64,000 bases of DNA from Pseudomonadota bacterium (GTDB taxonomy: Bacteria > Pseudomonadota > Gammaproteobacteria > Pseudomonadales > Moraxellaceae), in contig JAEWKT010000062.1 in assembly GCA_023393635.1 (NCBI GenBank), forward strand, positions 10,628 through 74,627, given 5' to 3'. The notes under the pieces are model-generated. The model had not been told where the DNA came from and did not search any database. It saw only the letters and a program-made list of their open reading frames with translations. Numbering within the stretch: the first letter of the stretch is position 1; every line of letters starts with the position of its first letter. The position numbers and the translations under genes were made by a program. Below, piece by piece: positions 17,455 to 27,117 of the stretch.

Positions 17455-19260
17455 ATGAACTTGTGGCAGCTTTTTCAACAAATCCGACCTTTTGTACAAC
17501 CTTACCGACTGTTGGTGATTGCCACATTAATTTTGACGCTGTTTGGTGCATTGATTGCCCAGGTAAATGCCTTAACCCTGAAATATGCGGTTGACAGTAT
17601 TAATGCGCTGATTCAAGCAGGACAAGGCTTAGCGCAAGGCTGGCATATTTTAATCACCATTAGCATTATTTTTCTAAGTAAAGAAGTGATTAGCGCACTG
17701 GTGCAATTTGGGCAAAAGTTTTTTGGTGAGCGGCTTAGAATTTTCGTATCGCAAGATTTAGCTCAGGGTATTATTGAAAAGTTTTTGACTTACCGCCTGG
17801 CTTTTTTTGCAGAGGACGATAATCAGGCAGGAAAACTCCAAACGCGGATTGATCGTGGGATTGGTTCTCTGACGCGTTTGGTGCAAATATTTTTTATTGA
17901 TATTTTACCGCTATTTACCAGCGCATTTATTGCGCTAGGCCTCATGTTTTATGCCAATGTATGGGTAGGTGCCCTGGCCCTGTGCGTGGTGCCTATTTAT
18001 TTTTGGCTCACCTATGTGCAGGCGCAAAAACTAGGTGGGTGGCGGCGCAGTTTACGCCAAGGCCGTGAGCAAAAAAGCCAAGGCATTTTAAGCATTATTA
18101 ATTCGATTAGTGTGATTAAATCATTTAACCGCGAAACAATAGAAGCTCAAAAACAACTCGCCATACAAAAAAATCTAACGCAAAACCAGATGCAAACACG
18201 CCAAATTAGCTTTTTATTTGATGGCCTAAAAAGCTTTATTGAGCAAGTGGGCGTGGTGCTGATTATTATTTTAACCTCTTATTTTGTGCTCAATGACCAA
18301 ATGAGTATTGGCATGATCATGTATCATGTGCTGTTATTTAATAATGTGTCTGCACCCATCCGTCAGCTGCATCGTATTTATGATGAAGTGAACGATGCCA
18401 TGGTTTATTCCGAAAGCTTTTTTTCTATTTTAGAAGCAGATGATGAAATTGAACCAAGTGGTACTCTAAAACCAATGCCTGTACACGGTAAATTTGTACT
18501 CAACAATGTCGATTTTCATTATCCCAATGGTCATCACGCGTTAAAGCACATTAATATGACCATTAAACCTAATAAAATTACTGCGCTGGTGGGATTATCA
18601 GGCGCAGGAAAAACCACCTTAATCAGCCTGCTGGATAAATTTTATTTACCTGATTCTGGCACGATTGAGCTCGATGGCGTGGATTTACAGGACATGGATA
18701 CCGCGTATTTGCGTGATCATATTGGTTTGGTGTTGCAAAAAAACCATATTTTTCAGGGAAGTATTGAAGACAATATTCGTTATGGCAAGATGCAGGCCAG
18801 CAGCGAAGATATTATTATTGCTGCAAAAAAAGCCTCTATTCATGAGCAAATTATGGGTCTGGAAAAAGCTTATCAGTCTGATGCCACCCAACTTTCTGGT
18901 GGTCAGCAACAACGCATCGCTCTGGCGCGTATGTTTTTAAAAAATCCACCGATTATTTTTCTGGATGAACCCACCGCAAGCCTTGATGCGATTGCTGCTG
19001 AGCAAATTAAGCATAGTCTGGATGAAATTAAACAAGGGCGCACAGTAGTGATTATTTCGCACAGTTTATCGCAAATTATTGATGCCGATTATACCTATGT
19101 CATGAAGGACGGTATGATTGTAGAACATGGCGAACATCATGGCTTATATCACAATTCACAAGTGTACAAAGAAATTTTTGATGCGATGGCCAAAAGTTTA
19201 AATATTGAGAAAATTGTTAAAACTTTAAATGATGATGGTGAAGAAGAAACGCACAGTTAA
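17455..19260 (+). CDS. ABC exporter, fused membrane and ATPase domains
   Basis: This is a 601-residue type IV-fold ABC exporter half-transporter. Six hydrophobic segments occupy about residues 15-320. The nucleotide-binding domain has Walker A GLSGAGKTT at 380-388, signature LSGGQQQR at 480-487, Walker B IIFLDEP ending near 506, and an H-loop in VIISHSL. The C-terminal tail is acidic (DDGEEETHS). Substrate is not readable: it could be a lipid, drug or peptide exporter, and it is not confidently MsbA. It is alone on its strand between ruvX and the convergent pgsA. Confidence 0.88.
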   Translation: MNLWQLFQQIRPFVQPYRLLVIATLILTLFGALIAQVNALTLKYAVDSINALIQAGQGLAQGWHILITISIIFLSKEVISALVQFGQKFFGERLRIFVSQDLAQGIIEKFLTYRLAFFAEDDNQAGKLQTRIDRGIGSLTRLVQIFFIDILPLFTSAFIALGLMFYANVWVGALALCVVPIYFWLTYVQAQKLGGWRRSLRQGREQKSQGILSIINSISVIKSFNRETIEAQKQLAIQKNLTQNQMQTRQISFLFDGLKSFIEQVGVVLIIILTSYFVLNDQMSIGMIMYHVLLFNNVSAPIRQLHRIYDEVNDAMVYSESFFSILEADDEIEPSGTLKPMPVHGKFVLNNVDFHYPNGHHALKHINMTIKPNKITALVGLSGAGKTTLISLLDKFYLPDSGTIELDGVDLQDMDTAYLRDHIGLVLQKNHIFQGSIEDNIRYGKMQASSEDIIIAAKKASIHEQIMGLEKAYQSDATQLSGGQQQRIALARMFLKNPPIIFLDEPTASLDAIAAEQIKHSLDEIKQGRTVVIISHSLSQIIDADYTYVMKDGMIVEHGEHHGLYHNSQVYKEIFDAMAKSLNIEKIVKTLNDDGEEETHS

Positions 19261-19282
19261 CGTGTATGGCTTAAATCAGCAA

Positions 19283-19311
19283 TAATTAAAAAGCCCTCTT
19301 GTTAAAAGGGC
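19283..19311 (-). terminator. Intrinsic terminator after pgsA
   Basis: On the minus strand GCCCTTTT...AAGAGGGC forms a stem with one mismatch, followed by TTTTTAATTATT. It lies about 80 nt beyond the pgsA stop. The plus strand lacks a T-run, so it serves the minus-strand gene. Confidence 0.65.
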
Positions 19312-19390
19312 AATAGATACAAATGCATAAACACTGGCTTATTTTTCAAGCTATTGCTTTAAGCTATTTCTTGAACCACCTCTTAAAATC

Positions 19391-19975
19391 TCATGGCTGC
19401 TTTAGATAGGGCCATGCTGCTTTTAAATAAATAATCATCGACCAGAGCGTTAACAGCACAGCGGTGTATAACAAAATATAGGCCACTGGATCAAGCAAAC
19501 GCCAATTGAGCAAAAATACACTAATGGCAATCATTTGAAACGCGGTTTTATATTTGCCAATAGTAGATACGGCCACACTAGTACGCGCGCCAAGCTCAGC
19601 CATCCATTCCCGTAAGGCAGACACGGTAATTTCACGAGAAATAATCACAATGGCCGCAAAAGCCATGGTAATAGTAGGCTGCCACTGCACCAATACAATT
19701 AATGCTGCCGCCACCATGAGCTTATCGGCCACTGGATCTAAAAAACGGCCAAAGGCAGAGCTTTGGTTAAGTACACGTGCCAAATAGCCATCCAGCCAGT
19801 CTGTAATGGCCGCTAAAATAAATACGCTGGTTAAAATAATATGCCGTGTCCAGCCACCTTCATGACCATAGACCCCAATTGCTGGCGGCCAATAAGCAAT
19901 CAATAAAAAGACAGGAATTAACCCAATTCGTGCAAGTGTCAGAATATTAGGGATATTTAATATCGTTCCTGTCAT
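19391..19975 (-). CDS. pgsA: CDP-diacylglycerol--glycerol-3-phosphate 3-phosphatidyltransferase
   Basis: PgsA makes phosphatidylglycerophosphate, the committed step to phosphatidylglycerol and cardiolipin, in the inner membrane. The CDP-alcohol phosphotransferase signature DG-x2-AR-x8-G-x3-D-x3-D is intact in DWLDGYLARVLNQSS / AFGRFLDPVADK. The NIPNILTLARIGLIPVF N terminus and several hydrophobic helices follow the family. I chose the ATG at 19975 (TGGA about 7 nt upstream); an ATG four codons upstream at 19987 is possible but has no ribosome-binding site. Confidence 0.94.
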   Translation of the reverse strand: MTGTILNIPNILTLARIGLIPVFLLIAYWPPAIGVYGHEGGWTRHIILTSVFILAAITDWLDGYLARVLNQSSAFGRFLDPVADKLMVAAALIVLVQWQPTITMAFAAIVIISREITVSALREWMAELGARTSVAVSTIGKYKTAFQMIAISVFLLNWRLLDPVAYILLYTAVLLTLWSMIIYLKAAWPYLKQP

Positions 19976-20045
19976 TGAAAAATCCATTAAAAGGAATTAA
20001 AAGATACCGCACTATATCATGAGCGAAGAAATAACAAAGCATTGC

Positions 20046-20163
20046 TTTGTCTGAGCGCAAGGTGAAAGCTATGCTTGAGCAAAGAGGATTAGTAGCGATT
20101 CTTGCGAACAAAACACGATTGAAGTGTTTTGGCTTCTCATTTGTCTGAGCGCAAGGCGAAAGC
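20046..20163. repeat. Two copies of a 24-nt intergenic repeat
   Basis: TTTGTCTGAGCGCAAGG-Y-GAAAGC occurs at 20046-20069 and again at 20140-20163 with one difference (T/C). The 70-nt spacer is not repetitive. A minus-strand frame crosses it but shows no protein-like features. This may be part of a dispersed intergenic repeat family of the genome; only the two local copies are seen here. Confidence 0.6.
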
Positions 20164-20216
20164 ACCACCCACTCTCCCAACCCCACGCTCAGCTTTTTTG
20201 ATGACAATAAAGCAAT

Positions 20217-21014
20217 CTATAAAAACACTGTGACTGTTTGACGACTCAACGCCACCAACTGACCCTGTTCATCCCAAATTTTAGCCTGTGTATAACCATA
20301 ACCATCAGCCGCATATTCCGTCTTCACTTGATATTGCCACCAACTATCGCCTGCTGCCTGCGCTGGCATGTTAATCAGTTCTAAATTCCAGTTGAGTGAG
20401 CTGGCAGGTGCCATACGGTTATACATGGGCAATACTGCGGGTGGCCATGTGTCACCCAATACCATTAAATGCGGCAAGTTGATATTTGCAATATCCTCAC
20501 CTTCCTTAAAACGCATCCAGCCACCAAAATCAGGCTGTGTGGCACTGGTAAATGGCAATGCACCTTCAGACCATACCACATCAAAATGCTGAAAGAACTC
20601 TGGTGTCATGCCAGAAATAAAAGGTAACGGCTGGCAATCGGCTGGGTTTTTAAATTTTGGCGCAGTATGTTGACCCAAAACCTCAATGATAGAGTCGCGC
20701 GCTGCCCCAAAACTGGCTACCAGTACAGATTGCACCTGACCTTCCTGAATTAAATGCACCTGAATGCTGACCACCGATTTACCTTGACGCAATATTTGCG
20801 CACTTAAGGTGGCAGCACCGCTGGACACTGGCCCAATAAAACTGACAAACGCAGAGCGCAATACTTTATTACTGTCATTGACCAGTTGCTCAGCACGCGC
20901 AACCATTAAGCCTGCCACCAAACCACCAAATATGGCCCGACCCTGTGCCCAGCTTTGTGGCAGCACGATCTCTTCTTGCTGTGCGGCAGTTGCCAGTAAT
21001 TGATCCAGTTGCAT
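20217..21014 (-). CDS. Acyl-CoA thioesterase family protein (double hotdog)
   Basis: This 265-residue protein resembles the thioesterase-like (TesB/acyl-CoA thioesterase II-type) superfamily. The N-terminal hotdog includes WAQGRAIFGGLVAGLMVA and RSAFVSFIGPVSSG. The second hotdog includes DIANINLPHLMVLGDTWPPAV and GYGYTQAKIWDEQGQLVALSRQT. A role in hydrolysing acyl-CoA esters is inferred from family membership; substrate length is unknown. It stands alone, between the repeat-containing gap and uvrC. Confidence 0.82.
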   Translation of the reverse strand: MQLDQLLATAAQQEEIVLPQSWAQGRAIFGGLVAGLMVARAEQLVNDSNKVLRSAFVSFIGPVSSGAATLSAQILRQGKSVVSIQVHLIQEGQVQSVLVASFGAARDSIIEVLGQHTAPKFKNPADCQPLPFISGMTPEFFQHFDVVWSEGALPFTSATQPDFGGWMRFKEGEDIANINLPHLMVLGDTWPPAVLPMYNRMAPASSLNWNLELINMPAQAAGDSWWQYQVKTEYAADGYGYTQAKIWDEQGQLVALSRQTVTVFL

Positions 21015-21172
21015 GTTTCCTCCAGCGATATAAGCGGCAAATTGATTAGATTTACCTCAAGTTTGCATTTGTGAGTTTAGTTTTAATAGAAAATAAGGGA
21101 TTTAAACAGTTAAAAACATGACTTAAACGATCAATCTATTTGATAGGTATTGGGCATTGGTCAATAGAGATC

Positions 21173-21205
21173 AAAAAACCGCCATACAATCAATGCTGGC
21201 GGTTT
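21173..21205 (-). terminator. Intrinsic terminator after uvrC
   Basis: A 9-bp stem AAACCGCCA / TGGCGGTTT with a 12-nt loop is followed on the minus strand by a run of T residues. It lies about 60 nt past the uvrC stop. Confidence 0.75.
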
Positions 21206-21261
21206 AATCAGTTTGAACAAGTGACAGGCATAGCCATTATTGGCTTATAAGGACTTTAATT

Positions 21262-23136
21262 TTACTCGTGCAACACCTTATAGACCGTGCGTGCCAATGC
21301 TTTACCAAAACCAGGCACCATGCCTAAATCATGCTCAGAGGCTTTCAGCACCCCTTGTATCCCACCAAAATGGGTGAGTAAATCACGGCGACGCTTAGGC
21401 CCGAGTCCTGGAATGACTTCCAACACCGACCCACCACGTTTTTTATCACGTTTGGCACGGTGTCTGGTAATGGCAAACCGATGCGCTTCATCACGCACTT
21501 GCTGAATTAAATGTAAGGCCTTGTTGTCACTTTCTAGCTGAATACTATGCCCATCAGTAAAGTGCAGGGTTTCCAAGCCAGGTTTACGACCCTCACCTTT
21601 AGACACACCAATCATAAAGGCATCCAAGTTTAAATCCTGCATCACTTCCATGGCCATTTTAAGCTGTCCCTTGCCGCCATCTATCAGCAGTAAATCTGGT
21701 AAGGGAGCTTTTTTATAACGTCGTGTGAGTGCCTGGCGCATGGCTGCATAATCATCACCTGGGGTAATGTCCTTAATATCAAACTGACGGTAATCACGTT
21801 TACGCGCGCCGCCCTGATCAAACACCACGCAAGACGCCACAGGCGATTCACCCATGGTATGACTAATATCAAAACACTCAATGCGATCAATAGAGCGGCC
21901 AACCAACTGCTGCAATATGGCAAAACGATCCCGCAGCTCTAAATGGTTGGATAATCTGGCATTTAAGGCATTTTCAGCATTCATCACTGCCAGCTCTAAC
22001 CACTCCGCACGCGTTTCACGCACTTTGTGTTTAATTTGCAAACGCTGGCCAAAATGCTGTTTTAAACCTTGTTCTAAACTAGCAGCATCAGGCAGTGCCA
22101 CGTTCACAATGAGTTCTTCTGGCAACTCATCAGCAAACTGAAAATAAAACGAGGCCATAAATTCAGACAGCATGCAGCCCAATTGCTCAGCATCACTAAT
22201 CTGACTATGCGTGGTGTCCTGATAAGCAGACGCCAAATCAGGAAAAAATGCCTTGCCACCCAGCATGCGGCCATTACGCACATTCATTACCTGTACGCAA
22301 ACCACGCCCGCTTGCTGGGCAATGGCCAAAATATCCGCCTCGCCTTTGACCTTATATACTGCTTGCTGGGCTTGTACTTCGCGCAACAAGCCCACCCGAT
22401 CACGATAAAACACCGCTTCTTCAAACTTTAATTGTTCGGCAGCGCGTTCCATATTGGCAACCAATTCCTGATTGAGCTCACGTGTATCGCCTTTTAAAAA
22501 ACGAATCGTATGCGCCACATCCTGTGCATAATCCTCGGGACTGACCAAGCCCACACATGGCGCACGGCAGCGTTTAATTTGGTATTGCAGACATGGCCGT
22601 TTGCGCTGTGCAAAAAAATTATTATCGCACTGGCGGATCATAAATAGCTTTTGTAGCACCAGCATGGTTTCGCGCGCACTGGTGGCACTAGGATAAGGCC
22701 CAAAAAAACGTCCTGCCTGATGCTGTCCCTTTCCACGCCCTGCCGCCAATCGCGGATACGGCTTATCACTGGACACAAACACGTATAAGTAGGACTTATC
22801 ATCACGCAACATAATATTGTATGGCGGACGATGCTGCTTAATCAGATTTTGTTCGAGCAATAAGGCTTCGGTTTCACTGCGCACCACCATGGTTTCAATG
22901 TGCACAATGCGCGCCACCAATGCTCTTGTTTTGGGGTGATCAATGGTTTTAACAAAATAACTGGATACCCGATTTTTCAGGTTTTTGGCCTTGCCGACAT
23001 ACAAAAGCTCACCGTTAGCCCCCAGCATTTTATACACGCCAGGCAAGTTCGGTAAATTGGCAAGAATGGCTTTGATATGGGCTTGTATTTCTTGCGGGCA
23101 AGACGATACGGGCACTTTTTGCATAAGATCAATCAT
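21262..23136 (-). CDS. uvrC: Excinuclease ABC subunit C
   Basis: UvrC makes both incisions around bulky DNA lesions in nucleotide excision repair. The 624-residue protein has the N-terminal GIY-YIG nuclease (LPGVYKMLGANGELLYVGKAKNL) with Arg/Glu catalytic residues. Next come a cysteine cluster (CLQYQIKRCRAPCVG), the UVR helix pair that binds UvrB, and the RNase H-like second nuclease (FDISHTMGESPVASCVVF, LLIDGGKGQ). Tandem helix-hairpin-helix motifs end it (IPGLGPKRRRDLL, VPGFGKALA). The ATG at 23136 is used; AGGA lies immediately upstream and an ATG four codons later is an alternative. Confidence 0.96.
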   Translation of the reverse strand: MIDLMQKVPVSSCPQEIQAHIKAILANLPNLPGVYKMLGANGELLYVGKAKNLKNRVSSYFVKTIDHPKTRALVARIVHIETMVVRSETEALLLEQNLIKQHRPPYNIMLRDDKSYLYVFVSSDKPYPRLAAGRGKGQHQAGRFFGPYPSATSARETMLVLQKLFMIRQCDNNFFAQRKRPCLQYQIKRCRAPCVGLVSPEDYAQDVAHTIRFLKGDTRELNQELVANMERAAEQLKFEEAVFYRDRVGLLREVQAQQAVYKVKGEADILAIAQQAGVVCVQVMNVRNGRMLGGKAFFPDLASAYQDTTHSQISDAEQLGCMLSEFMASFYFQFADELPEELIVNVALPDAASLEQGLKQHFGQRLQIKHKVRETRAEWLELAVMNAENALNARLSNHLELRDRFAILQQLVGRSIDRIECFDISHTMGESPVASCVVFDQGGARKRDYRQFDIKDITPGDDYAAMRQALTRRYKKAPLPDLLLIDGGKGQLKMAMEVMQDLNLDAFMIGVSKGEGRKPGLETLHFTDGHSIQLESDNKALHLIQQVRDEAHRFAITRHRAKRDKKRGGSVLEVIPGLGPKRRRDLLTHFGGIQGVLKASEHDLGMVPGFGKALARTVYKVLHE

Positions 23137-23314
23137 TCCTATTAAATGCGTGCAGACAGACCAAATTACAAGGTTAGTGCTTAATCTACCGCCAGATTTT
23201 TTAGTAAAAATGAAGACGATATTTGAAATTTATGTTGTGGTTTTAAAAGCTTATGCCTAATCTAGGCGTGATATCAAGACGATATCAACAATACGAATGA
23301 TGGAGAAGTTTAAA

Positions 23315-23800
23315 ATGTTAAAGAAAATGACTGCAATGGCTATTCTTGCTGCCTGCTCAACTATGGCAATGGCGGATAATGATGTTGGCTGCGGGGCGGG
23401 AACTCAAATCTGGAAAGGCCAATCTGGTATTGCACCAAAAATTTTGGCAGGCACCACCAATGGACTGTTTGCCAACCAGCTATTTGGTATCACTTTTGGT
23501 ACTTTAGGTTGTGGTGATTTCAACAGAACCATTACCGCACAAGACCGTGTGAATCAATTTGTTGATGGCAATGCCGAAGCATTAGCCCGTGATATGGCGG
23601 TTGGCCAAGGTGAAAGCCTCAATGTATTGGCGCAGTTAATGGGCGTTCAAGAGCAAGACAAACAGGCTTTTTTTAACACCACCAAAGCCAACTTTGCTAA
23701 CATTTATGCCGCTGACCATCAAACCACTAGTCAAGTGATTGCTGCGTTAAATCAGGTACTGGCCAATGACAGCACGTTAAAAACCTATAGCTTTAGCTAA
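23315..23800 (+). CDS. DUF3015 family exported protein
   Basis: A secreted or periplasmic protein of about 161 residues and unknown function. The signal peptide MLKKMTAMAILAACSTMAMA is followed by DNDVGCGAGTQIWKGQSG and the DUF3015 pattern LFGITFGTLGCGDF, with paired cysteines. I placed the start at the ATG at 23315 because GGAG at 23302-23305 gives 9-nt spacing; an upstream ATG at 23297 would put the Shine-Dalgarno inside the gene. It is followed by a terminator and by a DUF4105 gene; the two families are often neighbours, suggesting a shared envelope role. Confidence 0.85.
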   Translation: MLKKMTAMAILAACSTMAMADNDVGCGAGTQIWKGQSGIAPKILAGTTNGLFANQLFGITFGTLGCGDFNRTITAQDRVNQFVDGNAEALARDMAVGQGESLNVLAQLMGVQEQDKQAFFNTTKANFANIYAADHQTTSQVIAALNQVLANDSTLKTYSFS

Positions 23801-23830
23801 TTGATAGGTGATGTAAGCAACTGAACAATG

Positions 23831-23860
23831 CCTCATGCTCTAGGGAGTGTGAGGTTTTTT
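23831..23860 (+). terminator. Intrinsic terminator between DUF3015 and DUF4105 genes
   Basis: CCTCATGCTC / GAGTGTGAGG forms a 10-bp stem including two G-T pairs, with loop TAGG and six T residues after it. It separates the two transcripts, though read-through is possible. Confidence 0.8.
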
Positions 23861-23887
23861 ATTTCATAACCTGTAGACAAAAAACCA

Positions 23888-25861
23888 ATGATTTTGCATG
23901 TTCGCCTGTTACCGCTTGGTTTATATTTGGCCACATTTGGCTTGGGGCTAGGTTCCAATCTTTGTATTGCGAGCGATAATGAGGGCACGCCCCCTATCAG
24001 CAGGGAAAGCAGTGATCAGGGCGAAAATAACAATAAATTACGCCCTGAACTTGAGCAGCGCGCCAAGCAGCTTAAATTGGCAGAACACGTGCAATGGCGA
24101 CGCCTGTTGTATTTAGCCGATCAGCCAGAACAAGATCAAAGCAGCCGTGTGAAAGAAACCAGTTTCTTTAATGCGTCTGATGGCGCAAGCAATCCGCAAC
24201 ATGAATTACAAGCCACGTTAAATGGTTTATTAAATCCTGTCGCATTAGCCGATCAATCGGTAGCATGTCAGTTTCCTGCACGCCGTGCATGGTTGGCCAG
24301 ACAATTAAATATTGATGCCGACCAGGTTTTCCCCAAAGCCAGTTGCCCCACCTATGAGCGTTTTATTCATGAAGTAAAGCCGCATCAAATTACCTTAATT
24401 TTTGCGTCTGATTTTTTAGGCAATCCCTCATCTGCATTTGGTCATACCCTATTGCGCATTGATCAGCAAGGCAAACAGCACAGTGCATTAACAGCCTATG
24501 CCATTAATTATGAAGCCAAAACGTTGAGTGAAAATAGTGCTTCGTTTGTGTGGAAAGGCTTAACGGGCGGATATCCTGCCGCTTTTTCGCTGCTGCCTTA
24601 TTTTGAAAAAGTCAAAGAATATGGTGCCATGGAAAGCCGTGATTTATGGGAGTATCCACTGAATTTAACACCTGAAGAGTCACTTTTTTTGGTCAATCAT
24701 ACTTGGGAGATGCGCAATGTGCAGTTTCCCTATTATTTTCTAAGTCAAAATTGCTCGTATGAATTATTGGGTTTATTAGATATTACGCGGCCTGGGTTAA
24801 ATTTACAGCAGCAGTTTGTCCATCATGTGATTCCTGCCCAGACGGTCAAAGCCATTGCCCAGCACACTGATTTAATCACTGATGTGATTTATCGGCCAGC
24901 TTTGGATACCCAATTGCATGATCAGTCGGCCCGTTATGGCCGCAAACTAAGTGTACGCGCGCATCAATTGGCCAATGATCCAGGTTTAAGCCTCCATGAC
25001 TTATCCCTGACACAACAAGCGCAAGTGCAAGAAATGGCTTACGATGATTTATATATACGCTTAATGGCACGTGAGGTAGCGCAACCTGTTGCACAGCCGC
25101 ACTTACGCCAGTTATTGGTGGCGCGTAGTCAAAATGGTGAACCTATACAACGTCAAGAGCTGCCCGTACCAGCCATTAACCCAGCGACTGGCCATGATTC
25201 AGCGAGGCTTCAATTGGGCGGTGGCAGGCGTCAACAACAAGATTTTGCCAGTCTGGAATGGCGTTTGGCGTATCACGATTTGCTGGATCCAATTGGTGGT
25301 TATCGTGCAGGCACGCGCATGGATTTTTTGCGTGCTAAATTGCGCTATCAGAATGAGCGCGTGGATCTGGAAGAACTGGAATTATTAAATATTGATTCAT
25401 TGACACCCGTTTCTATATTTAGCAAGCCGTCATCCTGGGGCATTCAGCTTGGCTGGCAGCAAGAGGCGGTTGACTCAAACGGACAGTTCAGTCAGCGTGA
25501 TGATCATGGTGTGTTTAACCTACAAGGCCAATATGGCTATAGCATGGGTGATTCTTTAGGCACGTTATGCTATGCCCAGGCACAGGCCGCACTACAACTG
25601 GGCAACAACTTACAAGACCATGCGCGCTTAGGTTTTGGGCCGCGTTTAGGCTGTGTACAGCAACTTGGCAACAGCACCCGTGCATTACTTAATGTAAGCC
25701 TGCCCTATTGGTCTGACCAGCATCAGTGGCAGCTTAAAGGGCAACTTGGTATGCAGCAAGAATTCAATCGGCAATATGGCATTCGACTATCAGCCGACTA
25801 TCAACAACAAAAACAACAGCATTTTTCAGGGTTTGAAGCAGCTTTGGTGAAGTATTTTTAG
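23888..25861 (+). CDS. DUF4105 (Lnb N-terminal-like) envelope protein
   Basis: A 657-residue exported protein of unknown activity. An N-terminal signal sequence ends near residue 29. The middle part (about 150-320) matches the DUF4105/Lnb_N domain: FASDFLGNPSSAFGHTLLRID, YAINYEAKT and SQNCSYELLGLLDI, with a conserved His and Cys. The C-terminal 200 residues alternate polar and hydrophobic positions and end in KYF, suggesting a beta-barrel or barrel-like domain. It follows the DUF3015 gene by about 90 nt across a terminator. A lipid- or peptidoglycan-related enzymatic role is possible but not shown. Confidence 0.8.
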   Translation: MILHVRLLPLGLYLATFGLGLGSNLCIASDNEGTPPISRESSDQGENNNKLRPELEQRAKQLKLAEHVQWRRLLYLADQPEQDQSSRVKETSFFNASDGASNPQHELQATLNGLLNPVALADQSVACQFPARRAWLARQLNIDADQVFPKASCPTYERFIHEVKPHQITLIFASDFLGNPSSAFGHTLLRIDQQGKQHSALTAYAINYEAKTLSENSASFVWKGLTGGYPAAFSLLPYFEKVKEYGAMESRDLWEYPLNLTPEESLFLVNHTWEMRNVQFPYYFLSQNCSYELLGLLDITRPGLNLQQQFVHHVIPAQTVKAIAQHTDLITDVIYRPALDTQLHDQSARYGRKLSVRAHQLANDPGLSLHDLSLTQQAQVQEMAYDDLYIRLMAREVAQPVAQPHLRQLLVARSQNGEPIQRQELPVPAINPATGHDSARLQLGGGRRQQQDFASLEWRLAYHDLLDPIGGYRAGTRMDFLRAKLRYQNERVDLEELELLNIDSLTPVSIFSKPSSWGIQLGWQQEAVDSNGQFSQRDDHGVFNLQGQYGYSMGDSLGTLCYAQAQAALQLGNNLQDHARLGFGPRLGCVQQLGNSTRALLNVSLPYWSDQHQWQLKGQLGMQQEFNRQYGIRLSADYQQQKQQHFSGFEAALVKYF

Positions 25862-25930
25862 CGGTGAAAATATAAACTTCAGTGGCTAAAGCACTTAAAA
25901 TTTAGGCCTTAGCTACTCAACAACATTGAT

Positions 25931-26839
25931 TTAAGCAAAGAAAATCAGGTAAAAAATCCCACCAAAAATCAACCACTTCAGCACATAGTACAATTGACGA
26001 TTGGTTTTCTTTAAGGCCTTCGCCCGCAAACGTACTTGATATAAATAGCGAAACGCCTTATTAATGCCGCCCGTTTGATCACCCACTTCATTGGGCGAGC
26101 TGGCTGCTGTCATCACGTTTTTGGAAAACCAGCGGTTAAACGCAGCAACCATTTTTGAGCTTAATGGCCGTTCCACATCGCAAAATAAAATAATGCGATT
26201 TTGCGATGTGGTATTTTCGGCATAATGCATAAAGGTTTCATCAAACACCACACTTTGGCCATCACGCCAGCTATAGCGTTCACCATCGACGTCAATAAAG
26301 CAGCGGTCATCATTAGGCGTCACCAAGCCTAAGTGATAGCGCAATGAACCCGCATACGGATCACGATGACGTACCAGACGACTCCCTGGTGGCAGCTCAG
26401 TAAACATGGCCGCTTTAATGGTGGGTAAGGTTTGCAATAAAGCTGTAGTTTTTGGGCACAATTCAGCCGCAGAAGGATGATGGCTGTCGTACCATTTTAA
26501 GTAAAAACGCTTCCAGCCTGTTTTAAAAAACGAGTTAAAACCTGCATCATTATAGGTATCAGATGCCTTGATTTCACCTTGTTGTGACAGTGCCTGTGCT
26601 TCATCACGAATCATTTCCCAGTTGGCATCTAACACTGCCAAATCATTTAAATGATTGGCTTTGGCATCAATATAAGGCGTGTTCGGTACTTTAGAAAACA
26701 GGTACATCCAGATATTAATCGGTGCCATGATGGTTGAGTGGTCAAGTATCTGGCGTTTTAACGGCTGTTTAACCCGCCCGCGTCGCTGCACATAAATGGC
26801 AGAAATAATAAAAATAGTCAGGATAATCCACTTGATCAT
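25931..26839 (-). CDS. lpxO: Aspartyl/asparaginyl beta-hydroxylase family, LpxO-like
   Basis: LpxO-type Fe(II)/2-oxoglutarate dioxygenases hydroxylate the secondary acyl chain of lipid A at the inner membrane. The protein (302 residues from the ATG at 26839, with AGGTG upstream) starts with a membrane anchor MIKWIILTIFIISAIYV and ends with another hydrophobic segment. The catalytic fold shows RLVRHRDPYAGSLRYHLGL (iron-binding His and Asp), WRDGQSVVFDETFMHYAENTT (second His) and an Arg for 2-oxoglutarate. The 18-codon extension to 26893 lacks support. It is divergent from fadB. Confidence 0.85.
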   Translation of the reverse strand: MIKWIILTIFIISAIYVQRRGRVKQPLKRQILDHSTIMAPINIWMYLFSKVPNTPYIDAKANHLNDLAVLDANWEMIRDEAQALSQQGEIKASDTYNDAGFNSFFKTGWKRFYLKWYDSHHPSAAELCPKTTALLQTLPTIKAAMFTELPPGSRLVRHRDPYAGSLRYHLGLVTPNDDRCFIDVDGERYSWRDGQSVVFDETFMHYAENTTSQNRIILFCDVERPLSSKMVAAFNRWFSKNVMTAASSPNEVGDQTGGINKAFRYLYQVRLRAKALKKTNRQLYYVLKWLIFGGIFYLIFFA

Positions 26840-27117
26840 GTAACACCTGCTTAAAACAGCCTTAAAAATTGGTGCAATTTTAGCATTGCTCAAGCAAAAT
26901 TAATCTGGATTTAAGAAATTTCATCTCTGCTTTGAGCAGATTTAACCTGAAAAATTAACAATTAGTGACCATTGCGTCACGTCCTCAGCAATAACTATTG
27001 TCATTTCTCCCCCATCTTGTCGTAAACTTGGACAAATTTTTTTGCTGTCATTGTTTTTAATGGCAGTAACGGCGTTCCACGTCAATTTAAAAGTCCTCCA
27101 AAATAGGAGATCAGGGC

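Noticed and set aside
19947..20207. 86-codon minus-strand frame upstream of pgsA
   Set aside because: It overlaps the pgsA start and the 24-nt repeats, lacks protein-like composition and has no supported start; treated as repeat-derived.
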